From Acidobacteriota bacterium (GTDB taxonomy: Bacteria > Acidobacteriota > Terriglobia > Bryobacterales > Bryobacteraceae), in contig JAFDVZ010000023.1 of NCBI GenBank assembly GCA_018268715.1, positions 126,345-190,344 on the forward strand: a DNA stretch of 64,000 nucleotides, in the 5' to 3' direction. The notes beneath the pieces were generated by a model, which saw only the letters and a program-made list of their open reading frames with translations, was not told the DNA's origin and made no database searches. Shown piece by piece: positions 10,564-19,279 of this stretch (its first letter is position 1; each line of letters begins with the position of its first letter). The position numbers were made by a program, and so were the translations under genes.

Positions 10564-11181
10564 TCAGTACCTGCTGAGTCCGAACTTCACGGTGATCGCA
10601 CAGGAGGTAGGGCCGGTGGAACCCGACGGGGTGGCTCCGATGGCGACAGTCGGAGCGGCGCCGGTCATCCCGAGAACAACGCCGAGGCCCATTCCCGCCG
10701 AGTCGGCAATTGCCTGAGCCTTGGCGCGCGCGTCGGAGGCCAGGTCCCCAACATTACAGGTCTGCGACGACTGCGAGGATTGCGCATTTCTCAGCCCGAA
10801 CGACACGATCCCCACCCCGCCCTTCGACGCCGTTTGTTGCAGCGCGGTCAGTTGCGCCGTGGTCTCCTTCATGCGCGCCAGCGGAGCCGCCAGTGTGAAC
10901 GACCATCGGAAACCATTCGCCGCCGGCCACGCCGCCGTCCTGAACGTAGTGATTTCGAGCCCCGCAAGGTCGGCAGCCTTCAGTCCGATGGGCTGCACCA
11001 ACGAGAGAACGTCCGTGATTCCCCGGTCAAGCCCTGTGTCGATGTACACCGTGTACAGGGCCTGATCCAGGCTCGTGGCGCCCGACTTCGAAGCTGTCAC
11101 AGTGACCGAGTTTGAATCGAGCTGTGCGTAAGCTAGGGAGCAGGCGAACATAGCGGCCAGCACCAGGCTGCGTTTGGACAT
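10564..11181 (-). CDS. Exported SIMPL-domain protein (DUF541), copy 1 of tandem pair
   Basis: A 205-residue paralogue of the gene immediately downstream. The start at 11181 gives MSKRSLVLAAMFACSLAYAQ, a clean signal peptide; an upstream start at 11223 would only add an unrelated extension. It shares DSNSVTVTAS after the signal peptide, LASDARAKAQAIADSAGMGLG in the centre and CAITVKFGLSRY at the end with its neighbour, but the middle third has diverged. It is the first gene of a two-gene unit. A perfect palindrome CAGTATACTG (11187-11196) lies just upstream and contains a TATACT hexamer only six bases before the ATG, so the message could be leaderless; this is inference. Confidence 0.8.
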   Translation of the reverse strand: MSKRSLVLAAMFACSLAYAQLDSNSVTVTASKSGATSLDQALYTVYIDTGLDRGITDVLSLVQPIGLKAADLAGLEITTFRTAAWPAANGFRWSFTLAAPLARMKETTAQLTALQQTASKGGVGIVSFGLRNAQSSQSSQTCNVGDLASDARAKAQAIADSAGMGLGVVLGMTGAAPTVAIGATPSGSTGPTSCAITVKFGLSRY

Positions 11182-11186
11182 GTCAG

Positions 11187-11196
11187 CAGTATACTG
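11187..11196. promoter_or_regulatory. Palindrome with TATACT on both strands between divergent genes
   Basis: CAGTATACTG is a perfect 10-base palindrome in the 56-base space between the SIMPL pair (minus) and the DUF1326 gene (plus). It reads as a -10-like TATACT in both directions. No good -35 element is visible at the normal distance on either strand, so this is only a candidate promoter or operator. Confidence 0.3.
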
Positions 11197-11237
11197 AATC
11201 CGGCCTCCCGGTAGACGCATCACTGTAAGATAGAACT

Positions 11238-11930
11238 ATGCGTTTCACTGGGACAGTACTGGGCGCTTGTCTCCTCGCGGCCACCTCGATGGCGGCGAAA
11301 CTTCCAACGCTTCCAACCAACAACCTGCGCGGCGAATACATCGAGGCGCGCACCGCGGACGTCTACACCGGCCCCTGCTTCGCCAACGGCGAGGTCGGTC
11401 AAACCGGCAAGCTCGCGGTGATGGGCTGGCACATCGAACAGGGCTCCTTCGACGGCGTGAAGTTGGACGGACTCTCGGTGGCCGGTGTGCTGCGAGCCAA
11501 GGACACGCTGGGCGATTTCGCGCTGACGTCCAATCCCGCCAAGGCGGTGATCATCGTCGATGACAAGGCGACTCCGGAACAACAGATCGCCCTGCGCGGG
11601 TTCGCGCAACGGATAGCGGGCGAACTGCTCCGCGACGTCGTGCGCGTCGACATTCAGCCGATTTCGTTCGAAATGAAGGACGGCAATGTCCACAGCCGCG
11701 TAGCGTCCCTGGTGGCTGGAAACCTGGCGAAGGTGTCCACCCGCCCGTTGCAGGAGACCGATCAGGTCTGTCACAACGAAAGCGTCTGGTACGATCCGCT
11801 CGTAAAGCTGGACCACGCCATGCCCGCCTACACAACGGGCAACTCCTACGAAGGCGACGCGCTTGGGGAGACCTGGAGCTACCCCGAAAAGCGCGGGTCC
11901 TACGTCGGCACGTTCCACTTCAAGGACTAA
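11238..11930 (+). CDS. Exported DUF1326 protein
   Basis: Protein of 230 residues with a signal peptide (MRFTGTVLGACLLAATSMAA) followed by a DUF1326 domain covering most of the rest. The diagnostic segment GEYIEARTADVYTGPCFANGE begins at about residue 31, and AVMGWHIEQGSFDGVKLDGLSV follows. Function is unknown for the family. Its last four bases overlap the 3' end of the convergent membrane-protein gene. Two Cys (GPCFANGE and QVCHNES) could be metal ligands or a disulphide, but this cannot be judged from sequence. Confidence 0.8.
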   Translation: MRFTGTVLGACLLAATSMAAKLPTLPTNNLRGEYIEARTADVYTGPCFANGEVGQTGKLAVMGWHIEQGSFDGVKLDGLSVAGVLRAKDTLGDFALTSNPAKAVIIVDDKATPEQQIALRGFAQRIAGELLRDVVRVDIQPISFEMKDGNVHSRVASLVAGNLAKVSTRPLQETDQVCHNESVWYDPLVKLDHAMPAYTTGNSYEGDALGETWSYPEKRGSYVGTFHFKD

Positions 11931-13618
11931 TTCAACCGCTTCAGGACCGCGCGGGACGGGTTCGGGTCGACGAGCCAGATCGTGCGGTCCTTGTAGTACT
12001 CAAGCAGCGCGCGATTCCGCTCATCCCCCAGGTCTCTGGCCCACACGATTCGGGCGCGGTCGAGATCGGCCTCATTGTAAATCCACTGGAAGAAGTTGTA
12101 AGGGTCGGTCTTGGCGCGCACCAGCACAAGGTGCATACCAGGCTCCTTCCCGATGGCCTCCGCGAATTCCGCCTTGTCCGGACGCCCCGCCGCCTTGCAG
12201 CACCAGGACTGGAAATTCACCTTCTGGGTGTAAGGCAGTCCACCGGCCTGTAGCGCAATGCGTCCCGCCAACACCACGACCATCCCGGCGAGCACGATAC
12301 GCGACAACGCCGGACCGTGCCGCCAGCGCTCGCGCATCCGCCACATTGCGAGCGTGACGATGGCGACCAGCGCCGTCGTGGCGGGCGACAGGTAGTGCGG
12401 GCTCGCCGCCCCCTCCATCATTACCGCGACGAACGCTCCGCCGGCTCCAGCCAGCAACGCCAGGTACCGGCGCGACCGGAACACCCAACCCGACCAAGCC
12501 AGGCAAGCCGTCAACAGCGGACCCAGAAAGAACCGCCAATATTCCTGCAGGCGGAAGGTCAGGTACTGAATGAACAGAAGCGGGCTCGACACCTTCATCC
12601 GTTCATCTATTTCGTACTCGTAATAGAACTTCAGCTCAGGATTCGTATGGCGGATTTCGGGCGGTTTGGCCCACGCGAAGGTCATCGGCCATCCATACTG
12701 CTGCCGGCTTAGGTTGTAGGCGGTGGAAAACGGGCTGCCGGTGATCGCTCGGAAATATAACAGCAGGGGAACCAGCGCCAGTACGGCGAGTACGGCGGCC
12801 GGCCCCAGCGCCGTCAAGCGGCCCGGCCGGAACGCGAGAATCACCACAAACGGCGCCGCGAAAAAAAGACCTTCATAGGGCCGTGAATAGGCCAGAACGG
12901 CCAGCCCCACACCCAACACGAATGACATGCGAGCGCCCGGCCGGCGGCGCAGTCGCGCAAACGCTCCCGCCGCCAGAGCGCCGCCGAAAGCCGCCAGAAA
13001 GCCTCCGTGAAACGCGTTCACCCAGTAGCTGCCGATCGAGAACCGTAAGATGGCGATGACGGTCCCGGCCAGGGCCCACCGCGCCGGCATCCACCCCTGT
13101 AGCGACCAGCACAGCGCGACCGCGAATGCGCCGGACAATAGCAACACGCCAACCCACGGCGAACCCGTCGCCCAACGCGCCGCCGCCAGGATAGCGCCCT
13201 GGCCCGGAAAATAGTTCGAGACGTACACCGGCCGCACGAGAATGTGCAGGCTCTCAAAATGCTCCCATTCCGCGGGAGAGGGATTCGCCACCCGCCCGTG
13301 CAGCAACGTGTCGGCCAGCAGCAAGTGGCTGAACTCGTCGGTGACAACCGGCGCGGGAGGCGGGAATACGGGGATCAAGGCCGCGCGGACCGCGACCGCG
13401 GCAACGCCGGCCGCCCAACACACTGCGCCTCTGCGCCGGGCAAACCCAGCCAGCCACGTTTCAATTCGAAGCCAGCGGGGCGAGGGCGCGCGACCACGGC
13501 GCACCACCAGCGCAAACACGGCAAGAATCGCCAGTTCGAGGGCGTTCCAATCCTGAGAAAGGCCGTGATACAGCCCGCCCAGGGTGAACAACAGGATCTC
13601 CAGCGCCTTCTCGACCAC
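11927..13618 (-). CDS. GT-C-like polytopic membrane protein (glycosyltransferase-39-like)
   Basis: Inner-membrane protein of 563 residues with roughly 10-12 hydrophobic segments. Between the early helices is a periplasmic loop with VVTDEFSHLLLADTLLHGR, the acidic D-E pattern typical of GT-C glycosyltransferases such as the PMT/ArnT type, which use lipid-linked sugar donors. Another loop carries NAFHGGFLAA, and the C-terminal ~110 residues are soluble and probably periplasmic. It starts with GTG at 13618 and stands alone between a convergent DUF1326 gene and the tetrapyrrole operon, so no substrate can be proposed. Similar in general design to three other membrane proteins in this window but not closely alike. 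Confidence 0.65.
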   Translation of the reverse strand: MVEKALEILLFTLGGLYHGLSQDWNALELAILAVFALVVRRGRAPSPRWLRIETWLAGFARRRGAVCWAAGVAAVAVRAALIPVFPPPAPVVTDEFSHLLLADTLLHGRVANPSPAEWEHFESLHILVRPVYVSNYFPGQGAILAAARWATGSPWVGVLLLSGAFAVALCWSLQGWMPARWALAGTVIAILRFSIGSYWVNAFHGGFLAAFGGALAAGAFARLRRRPGARMSFVLGVGLAVLAYSRPYEGLFFAAPFVVILAFRPGRLTALGPAAVLAVLALVPLLLYFRAITGSPFSTAYNLSRQQYGWPMTFAWAKPPEIRHTNPELKFYYEYEIDERMKVSSPLLFIQYLTFRLQEYWRFFLGPLLTACLAWSGWVFRSRRYLALLAGAGGAFVAVMMEGAASPHYLSPATTALVAIVTLAMWRMRERWRHGPALSRIVLAGMVVVLAGRIALQAGGLPYTQKVNFQSWCCKAAGRPDKAEFAEAIGKEPGMHLVLVRAKTDPYNFFQWIYNEADLDRARIVWARDLGDERNRALLEYYKDRTIWLVDPNPSRAVLKRLN

Positions 13619-13651
13619 CGCTTGTCTATCGGCAGGTCCTGGGCGGGAACT

Positions 13652-15160
13652 TCAGACCGCGTCGGTCCGGTTGACCCGCATCAGCGCTTCCACCAACCCG
13701 TCGATGGTGAACGGACTCGCCTGCGCGGCCGGCTCCACGCCCGCCTTGCGAAGCGTCGCGCTGGTCACCGGACCGATCGAAACCGCTCGCACGCCGTCGA
13801 GCGCCGCGCGCCCCGCCGCCGCGACGAAATTAGTCACCGTGGACGAACTCGTGAACGTAACAAAGTCGATCGGCCGGCCGGAACCGAAAATCTCGCGCGC
13901 TCGCGCCGCCGCATCATCGGGTGGAACGGTGCGGTAGGCCTCCACCACATCCACCCGCGCCCCGCACTTGCCCAACTCCACGGGCACAACGTCGCGAGCC
14001 ACCGCCGCCCGCGGCAACAGGATCCGAAGCCCTGCAAGCGCCTCGCCGGCGAACGCCGCCACCAATCCCTCGGCGACATACTCGGCCGGCATCAGATCCA
14101 CCTTAAGATGCAGCGCTTCGACCGCCCGCCGCGTGGCCGGACCGATCGTGCAGAGCTTCGCTCGCAGCGCCCGGAGATCCCGGCCCGATGCGTCCAACCG
14201 GTCCATGAAGCACCGAACCCCATTGGCGCTCGTGAAGATGAGCCAGTCGTAGCTCTCCAGTTCCGCAATCGCCCGGTCCAGCGGCGCGGGATCCGCGGGC
14301 GGCCTGATTTCGATCACCGGAAACTCGATGACATCGGCGCCCAAAGCGTGCAACCGTTCCGCCAGAACTCCCGCCTGGCTACGATCCCTCGTGATCACCA
14401 CCCGCCGGCCGAACAACGGCAGGCGCTCCCACCAATTGAACCGGCTATGCAGCCGCACGACCTCGCCAATCACGATCGTCGCGGGAGGCTTCATGGCGGC
14501 CTCGGCAACCCGAGACGCGATGTCGCCCAGCGTCCCCGTAATCGTCTCCTGATCCGGACGGGTAGCCCACCGCACCGCCATCGCAGGCGTCTCCGCGGAT
14601 CTCCCGTTCTCAATGAGCGCCCGAGCCACCGCGGCGACCGATGTGAGCCCCATGAACACCACCACGGTCTCCGATGCGCCGACGCGCCCCCAGTCGATGC
14701 GATCCACGTCGTGACCCGTCACGAACGTGACCGCCGACGTATGTTCGCGGTGCGTCAGCGGAACGCCCGAGTAGGCCGCGATGCCGAGCGGAGTCGTCAC
14801 CCCGGGCACCACCTCGAACGGCACGCCGGCCTCCGCCAGCGCCTCCAACTCCTCGCCGCCCCGTCCAAAAATCAGCGGATCGCCGCCCTTCAGGCGCACC
14901 ACCGTCCGCCCGGCGCGAGCCCGCTCCACCATCAACCGGCAGATTTCATCCTGCGAGCGCGCGTGGTCGGACTTCTTCTTTCCGACGTAAATTCGCTCGG
15001 CGGCGGCGGGCGCATGGTCGAGCAGAGTAGGACTCGCCAGGTGGTCGAACAGGACACAATCCGCCTGGGCAAGCACCCTCCGCCCCTTCAGCGTCAGTAA
15101 TTCAGGATCGCCAGGCCCGGCGCCAACCAGGTAGACCGTACCCGTCCGCTCAGACGGCAT
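13652..15160 (-). CDS. cobA-hemD: Uroporphyrinogen-III C-methyltransferase / uroporphyrinogen-III synthase fusion
   Basis: Bifunctional cytosolic enzyme of 502 residues. Residues ~1-245 are a SAM-dependent uroporphyrinogen-III methyltransferase: VYLVGAGPGDPELLTLKG, RLKGGDPLIFGRGGEE and VVPGVTTPLGIAAYSGVPLTHR are its signatures. Residues ~250-500 are uroporphyrinogen-III synthase (GRRVVITRDRSQAGVLAERL and WLIFTSANGVRCFMDRL). The synthase half closes hydroxymethylbilane to uroporphyrinogen III; the methylase half diverts this product to precorrin-2 for sirohaem or cobalamin. Its start overlaps the hemC stop by 11 bases, making it the last visible gene of a coupled hemX-hemA-hemC-cobA/hemD operon. 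Confidence 0.95.
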   Translation of the reverse strand: MPSERTGTVYLVGAGPGDPELLTLKGRRVLAQADCVLFDHLASPTLLDHAPAAAERIYVGKKKSDHARSQDEICRLMVERARAGRTVVRLKGGDPLIFGRGGEELEALAEAGVPFEVVPGVTTPLGIAAYSGVPLTHREHTSAVTFVTGHDVDRIDWGRVGASETVVVFMGLTSVAAVARALIENGRSAETPAMAVRWATRPDQETITGTLGDIASRVAEAAMKPPATIVIGEVVRLHSRFNWWERLPLFGRRVVITRDRSQAGVLAERLHALGADVIEFPVIEIRPPADPAPLDRAIAELESYDWLIFTSANGVRCFMDRLDASGRDLRALRAKLCTIGPATRRAVEALHLKVDLMPAEYVAEGLVAAFAGEALAGLRILLPRAAVARDVVPVELGKCGARVDVVEAYRTVPPDDAAARAREIFGSGRPIDFVTFTSSSTVTNFVAAAGRAALDGVRAVSIGPVTSATLRKAGVEPAAQASPFTIDGLVEALMRVNRTDAV

Positions 15161-16058
15161 GGCCGTAGACCGCGCTCAGAATCGCGCGCGCCCCATTGGC
15201 GAGCAACTCGGATCCCAGGTCTTCGCCAATCCGCGCCGCATCGTCCGCCAGACCTTCGCGTTCTCCACGCACAATCGTCCCACCGTCCGGGGAAGCCACT
15301 ACGCCCCGCATCGCCAGACGCCCGTCCGCCACCACCGCGTAAGCGCCGATAGGCACCTGGCAACCTCCGCCCAACCCTCCCAGCAACGCCCGTTCGGCCG
15401 TCACCGCGGCCCGCGTCGCCGGATCGTTCAGCTTGCGGCAGACCGTCGCGCCGGCGCCGTCGTCGTCGCGGGTTTCAATCGCCAATGCGCCCTGTCCCAC
15501 CGCGGGACAGCACACCTCAACCGGAAGCAGTTCCGCGATCCGGCCGGCCCAGCCCAATCGCCGCAGCCCCGCCGCGGCCAACACGATGGCGTCGAACTGC
15601 CCTTCGTCCAGCTTCCGCAGCCGCGTATCCAGGTTCCCGCGGATCGTCTCGATCACCAGGTCCGGACGCGCCGCCCGCAATTGCGCCGAGCGTCGCAGCG
15701 AACTCGTGCCGACCCGCGCCCCCTGCGCCAATCCGTTCAGAGTGCTGCCCACCATCGCATCCCGAACATCCTCGCGCGCGGGCACGGCCTGCAATGTGAG
15801 CCCGGCCGGCAACTCGGTCGGCATGTCCTTCAGGCTGTGCACCGCGACATCCACGGCCCCGGCCAGCAGGGCGTCCTCGATCTCCTTGGTGAACAGTCCC
15901 TTGCCCCCGACCTTCGCCAGCGGCACATCGGTCACCCGATCGCCGGTGGTTTTGATGATCTCGATGCGGCACTGCTGGCCGAACCCGGTCAGTTGGGACT
16001 CCACCCATCGCGATTGCCACAGCGCCAGTTGCGATCCCCGCGATCCGATGACGATCAC
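15150..16058 (-). CDS. hemC: Hydroxymethylbilane synthase (porphobilinogen deaminase)
   Basis: Cytosolic enzyme of 302 residues that polymerises four porphobilinogens into hydroxymethylbilane. Signatures are IGSRGSQLALWQ at the start, KVGGKGLFTKEIEDALL, AVHSLKDMPTELP with the catalytic Asp nearby, GTSSLRRSAQL (Arg residues for the carboxylates) and GGGCQVPIGAY, whose Cys binds the dipyrromethane cofactor. Translation starts at GTG (16056-16058) in a GTGA overlap with the hemA stop, so hemC expression is coupled to hemA. The downstream cobA-hemD gene overlaps it by 11 bases. Confidence 0.96.
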   Translation of the reverse strand: MIVIGSRGSQLALWQSRWVESQLTGFGQQCRIEIIKTTGDRVTDVPLAKVGGKGLFTKEIEDALLAGAVDVAVHSLKDMPTELPAGLTLQAVPAREDVRDAMVGSTLNGLAQGARVGTSSLRRSAQLRAARPDLVIETIRGNLDTRLRKLDEGQFDAIVLAAAGLRRLGWAGRIAELLPVEVCCPAVGQGALAIETRDDDGAGATVCRKLNDPATRAAVTAERALLGGLGGGCQVPIGAYAVVADGRLAMRGVVASPDGGTIVRGEREGLADDAARIGEDLGSELLANGARAILSAVYGHAV

Positions 16059-17326
16059 TGTCCCGCCCCCAGGCGGAACACACGCCGGATGACGCTTGCC
16101 AGATGCGGCCCCTCGGGCTGCGACGCCTGCTTGCGCAACTCCGAAATCGGCCCGTGCGCGATCTTATTAACGATGCCGCGAGTCAATGCGTGAATAGCCT
16201 CCTCCTGCTGGGGCGTCAGGGCGCCAAGTTTGCCGCGCATGCGCTCAAATTCGGCGACGCGGACCTGTTCGAGTTGTTCCTGAAGGCTCACAATCATGGG
16301 CGCGATCTCGCGCTCCTTCAGCCGCGCGATCATCCGCTGCACTTCCTCGGCGATGATCTGCTCGGCTTCCTCGGCGACTTTCTTCCGCCCCTTGACGTTC
16401 TGATCCACCACCTTCTGCAGATCGTCGATGTCGTAGAGGAACACGTTGTCGAGCTCGTTCACCGACGGCTCGATGTTGCGCGGAACGGCGATGTCGATCA
16501 GGAACATGGGCCGATTGCGCCGCGACCCGATCACCTTCTTCATCTGCTCCTTGAGCAGGATGTAGTGCGGCGCGCCGCTCGAGGTGATGACGATGTCCAT
16601 ATCGGGCAGCGACGCGATGAACCGGTCGTATTCAACGATCCGGCCGTCGAACACCGTGGCCATTTCGACCGCGCGCTCGTGGGTTCGATTGGTGACGTAA
16701 ATCTGGCCGACGCCCGATCGCCGCAGATGCCGCGCCGACAATTCCGACATCTTGCCGGCGCCCACCAGCAGCACTTTCCGGTCGCTCAGAGACCCGAAGA
16801 TCTCCTTCGCCATCTCCACGGCCGCGAAGCTCACGCTGACGGCGCTCTGCCCGATCTCGGTCTCCGACCGCACGCGCTTGGCGACGTTGAAGGCCCGCGA
16901 CAGCACCTGGTCGAGCAGCCCGCTGATCGACCCGCGATCCTTGGCGACGCTGTAGGCCGATTTCAACTGACCCAGAATCTGCGGCTCGCCCACCACCATC
17001 GAATCCAGGCTCGATGCGACGCGGAACAGGTGGCGAATCGCGTCGGTCCCCTGGTGATGGTACAGATAGGGCGAGATCCAGTCCCGTGAAACGTGCTGGC
17101 AATCGGCCAGAAAGCGCTCCACCGCGTCCGCCGCGTCGGTCTGCTCATCGGCGGCGACGGCGATCTCGACGCGGTTGCAGGTCGAAAGGATCATGCCCTC
17201 CAGCAGCCCCGGCCGCCGCTTCAACTCGTCGAGCGCATCGTTCAGCCGCGCCTCGTTGAAAGCCAGCCGTTCGCGCACCTCGACCGGCGCGGTCCGGTGG
17301 TTCAAGCCTGTAACCAGGAACTTCAT
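16055..17326 (-). CDS. hemA: Glutamyl-tRNA reductase
   Basis: NADPH-dependent reductase of 423 residues that makes glutamate-1-semialdehyde from glutamyl-tRNA, the first step of C5-pathway tetrapyrrole synthesis. The start at 17326 gives MKFLVTGLNHRTAPVEVRE. Other signatures are ILSTCNRVEI with the catalytic Cys, SMVVGEPQILGQLK, VLLVGAGKMSELSARHL (NADPH-binding Rossmann motif) and FLIDIAVPRNIEP. The C-terminal helical dimerisation domain is present. Its ATG overlaps the hemX stop by four bases and its stop overlaps the hemC start by four, so the three are translationally coupled. Confidence 0.96.
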   Translation of the reverse strand: MKFLVTGLNHRTAPVEVRERLAFNEARLNDALDELKRRPGLLEGMILSTCNRVEIAVAADEQTDAADAVERFLADCQHVSRDWISPYLYHHQGTDAIRHLFRVASSLDSMVVGEPQILGQLKSAYSVAKDRGSISGLLDQVLSRAFNVAKRVRSETEIGQSAVSVSFAAVEMAKEIFGSLSDRKVLLVGAGKMSELSARHLRRSGVGQIYVTNRTHERAVEMATVFDGRIVEYDRFIASLPDMDIVITSSGAPHYILLKEQMKKVIGSRRNRPMFLIDIAVPRNIEPSVNELDNVFLYDIDDLQKVVDQNVKGRKKVAEEAEQIIAEEVQRMIARLKEREIAPMIVSLQEQLEQVRVAEFERMRGKLGALTPQQEEAIHALTRGIVNKIAHGPISELRKQASQPEGPHLASVIRRVFRLGAGQ

Positions 17327-18144
17327 CGCACCAGCGCTTCCCCGTGCAATCCCGCGTGCGCCGCCCACGTCAGCGCCGAGAATCCCACTACGCTGAGCGC
17401 CATCAGCGCCGCCTTGCGTCCACGCCATCCAGCGGTCATGCGGAGGAAAATCATCGCCAGGTAGAACACCCAGGTGATCAGCGAAATGGCGATCTTGGCC
17501 TGCGCGATCCACCGCGTGCCATATTCGATGAAGGCCCAGGTGCTGCCCACGATCACGCCCAGCGTGATGAAGACGAACCCGAAACCCATGGCCGCCGTGA
17601 TCAGGTTGTCCAGCGTTCCAAGCGGCGGCAACCGATCGAACAGCCGGCTGACCGACTTGGTCTTCAACTGCCGCTCCCGAACCAGGTAGAACAAGGAGGC
17701 GATGGCCGTCATCGCCAGGCCGGCGTAACCGAGCAGCACCAGAAACACGTGCAGCAACAGCCACACGCTGCGCACCCGGGTATCGGACCAGCCCGCCACC
17801 GGAAACTCCATGGACCCCACCTGGGTCATCAGGAACACCAATGGGAAGACGCAGATGGCGATGCTTTCAAATTGATACCGCCACAGCACCACCAGGTAGC
17901 CGAGCGCGATGAGAAACCCGCACAGCGACATCGATTCGTTCAGGTTGTTCACCGGCAGCGCGCCTGAACCGACGCCCAGTTCCACCAACGCCACAAAGTG
18001 GATGATCACGCCCACCGTGAACGTGCGCGTCGCCACGGCGAATAAGCCGGACTTCTTCCGCAGCACCGTGAGGATGGCGTGCAGCAACCCGATCGAATAC
18101 AATCCGGTCGCCACGCGCAACCAGACAATGCTCATTTCCAGCAT
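17323..18144 (-). CDS. hemX: HemX/CcsA-like cytochrome c assembly family membrane protein
   Basis: Inner-membrane protein of 273 residues with about eight hydrophobic segments, of the CcsA/CcmC/HemX superfamily. It conserves ALPVNNLNESMSLCGFL-like and GSTWAFIEYGTRW segments, but the WWD-type haem-handling motif of true CcsA/CcmC proteins is absent where it would be expected. That, and its position directly before hemA with a 4-base overlap, favours HemX, which in Bacillus lowers HemA levels. The start at 18144 (MLEMSIVWL) is preferred; one at 18255 would overlap the upstream gene and lies upstream of a likely -10 element. A start at 18135 is also possible. Confidence 0.75.
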   Translation of the reverse strand: MLEMSIVWLRVATGLYSIGLLHAILTVLRKKSGLFAVATRTFTVGVIIHFVALVELGVGSGALPVNNLNESMSLCGFLIALGYLVVLWRYQFESIAICVFPLVFLMTQVGSMEFPVAGWSDTRVRSVWLLLHVFLVLLGYAGLAMTAIASLFYLVRERQLKTKSVSRLFDRLPPLGTLDNLITAAMGFGFVFITLGVIVGSTWAFIEYGTRWIAQAKIAISLITWVFYLAMIFLRMTAGWRGRKAALMALSVVGFSALTWAAHAGLHGEALVR

Positions 18145-18167
18145 GGGGAGGACCGACTCTTGTTCCA

Positions 18168-18173
18168 GTATAA
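18168..18173 (-). promoter_or_regulatory. Candidate -10 element for the hemX-hemA-hemC-cobA/hemD operon
   Basis: The minus strand reads TATACT here, 23 bases before the hemX ATG at 18144 and downstream of the stop of the preceding monooxygenase gene. No convincing -35 hexamer is found at 16-18 bases, so this rests on the -10 match and position alone. Confidence 0.3.
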
Positions 18174-18196
18174 CGGCCGGACCTCGAGCAATACGG

Positions 18197-18493
18197 TCAG
18201 GCGATGCGAGTAAACGTCGAAACGCGAACGGGCTCAGCCAGCAGGTCCCCGGCAATCTGGCCGAAAGCGGTCAGGTGCGGCGAAGCGGCGTGCCGCGCCA
18301 GAAGCTCCCTGGATGCCCATTGCTCGTAGAAAAAGAAGTGGCCGGGGGCGTCGGTGCTCACGTGCAGGTCGTATTGGACGCAGCCCTCTTCCTTGTGCGT
18401 CGCCGCCACCATGGCGAGCAGATGCGCGCGCAGTTCCTCTTCCTTGCCGGGCTGTGCGTGCATTTCGGCGAGTACCGTCAGTAATTCGGACAT
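18197..18493 (-). CDS. Antibiotic biosynthesis monooxygenase (ABM) domain protein, YgiN-like
   Basis: Small protein of 98 residues with a dimeric alpha/beta-barrel ABM fold. Seen are LTVLAEMHAQPGKEEELRAHL, THKEEGCVQYDLH and HFFFYEQWASRELLARHAASPH, all typical of the quinol monooxygenase YgiN group. Members act as cofactor-free oxygenases on quinols or similar aromatics, though many are uncharacterised. It stands between mlaF and hemX on the same strand, 53 bases upstream of the hemX ATG. No functional link with haem synthesis is evident. Confidence 0.85.
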   Translation of the reverse strand: MSELLTVLAEMHAQPGKEEELRAHLLAMVAATHKEEGCVQYDLHVSTDAPGHFFFYEQWASRELLARHAASPHLTAFGQIAGDLLAEPVRVSTFTRIA

Positions 18494-18523
18494 GACAACC
18501 CGATCATATCGAATCCCGCGGCC

Positions 18524-19279
18524 TCACCCGATTTCGACGCGATCCATGGCCAGAAACTCCTTGATATGCGGATGGTCGCACTTTTCCAGATCCTCGGTCT
18601 TGCCGAAGAAGATCGCCTTGCCCTCAAACAGGAACACCACGCGATCGGCCACTTTGCGCATCAGGTCGAGATCGTGGGTCACCACCACCGCCGTCAGGCT
18701 GAGCTGCTTCTTCAGTCGCAGCATCAGGTTCCCCAGGTGGTCCGACATGATTGGATCGACCATGGTGGTCGGCTCGTCGTACAACACGCATTCCGGCTGA
18801 GCGGCCAGCGCCCGCGCGATCGCCACCGCGCGCTTGTAGCCGGTGGACAGGTCGCTCGGGTAAACGTCCTTGTACTCGAGCAGGTCCACCATGTTCAGCA
18901 GGCCGTCGACAATCTGTTCCTTGTTTGTTTCGTTGTAATCGTCCCTCAGCTCCAGGCTGAACAGGATGTTTTCGCCCACCGTCAACGAGTCAAACAGCGC
19001 GCCGGACTGGAACACCATCGTCACTTTCTTGCGGATCTTGCGCATCTCCTGCTCGGAGTAGTCCGTCACGTCGTTGTAGGAGACGATCACGTTTCCCTGG
19101 TCCGGCTTCAGGAACCCCATGATATGCGCCAGGCTCACCGATTTCCCGACGCCGCTGCGCCCGATAATGGCCAGCGTCTCGCCGGCGTCGACGTAGAAGT
19201 TGACGTCGACCAAAATGGGCCTGTCGAACGTCTTATACACGTGGCGGAACTCGATGTAATGGGGAAACTGCTCAGTCAT
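18524..19279 (-). CDS. ABC transporter ATP-binding protein, MlaF-like
   Basis: Cytosolic ATPase of 251 residues resembling MlaF, the motor of the MlaFEDB phospholipid-trafficking system. Seen are Walker A (IIGRSGVGKS), the Q-loop (VFQSGALFDSLTVGEN), the signature LSTGYKRAVAIARAL, Walker B (CVLYDEPT) and the switch His in VVVTHDLDL. The signature LSTGY replaces the textbook LSGGQ, and the D-loop region TTMVDPIMSDHLG is typical of the Mla/TTG2 branch. The permease (MlaE), MCE protein (MlaD) and other partners are not in this window. The upstream mobA gene overlaps its start by 8 bases. Confidence 0.85.
   Translation of the reverse strand: MTEQFPHYIEFRHVYKTFDRPILVDVNFYVDAGETLAIIGRSGVGKSVSLAHIMGFLKPDQGNVIVSYNDVTDYSEQEMRKIRKKVTMVFQSGALFDSLTVGENILFSLELRDDYNETNKEQIVDGLLNMVDLLEYKDVYPSDLSTGYKRAVAIARALAAQPECVLYDEPTTMVDPIMSDHLGNLMLRLKKQLSLTAVVVTHDLDLMRKVADRVVFLFEGKAIFFGKTEDLEKCDHPHIKEFLAMDRVEIG

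Noticed and set aside
13244-15100. A 618-codon plus-strand open frame opposite cobA-hemD and a membrane gene
   Set aside because: Same Arg/His-rich composition, spans two unrelated genes, no motif; treated as an antisense artefact.
17323-18144. CcsA cytochrome c haem lyase component
   Set aside because: No WWD-type motif at the expected place, no ccsB/resB neighbour, and position before hemA; HemX fits better.
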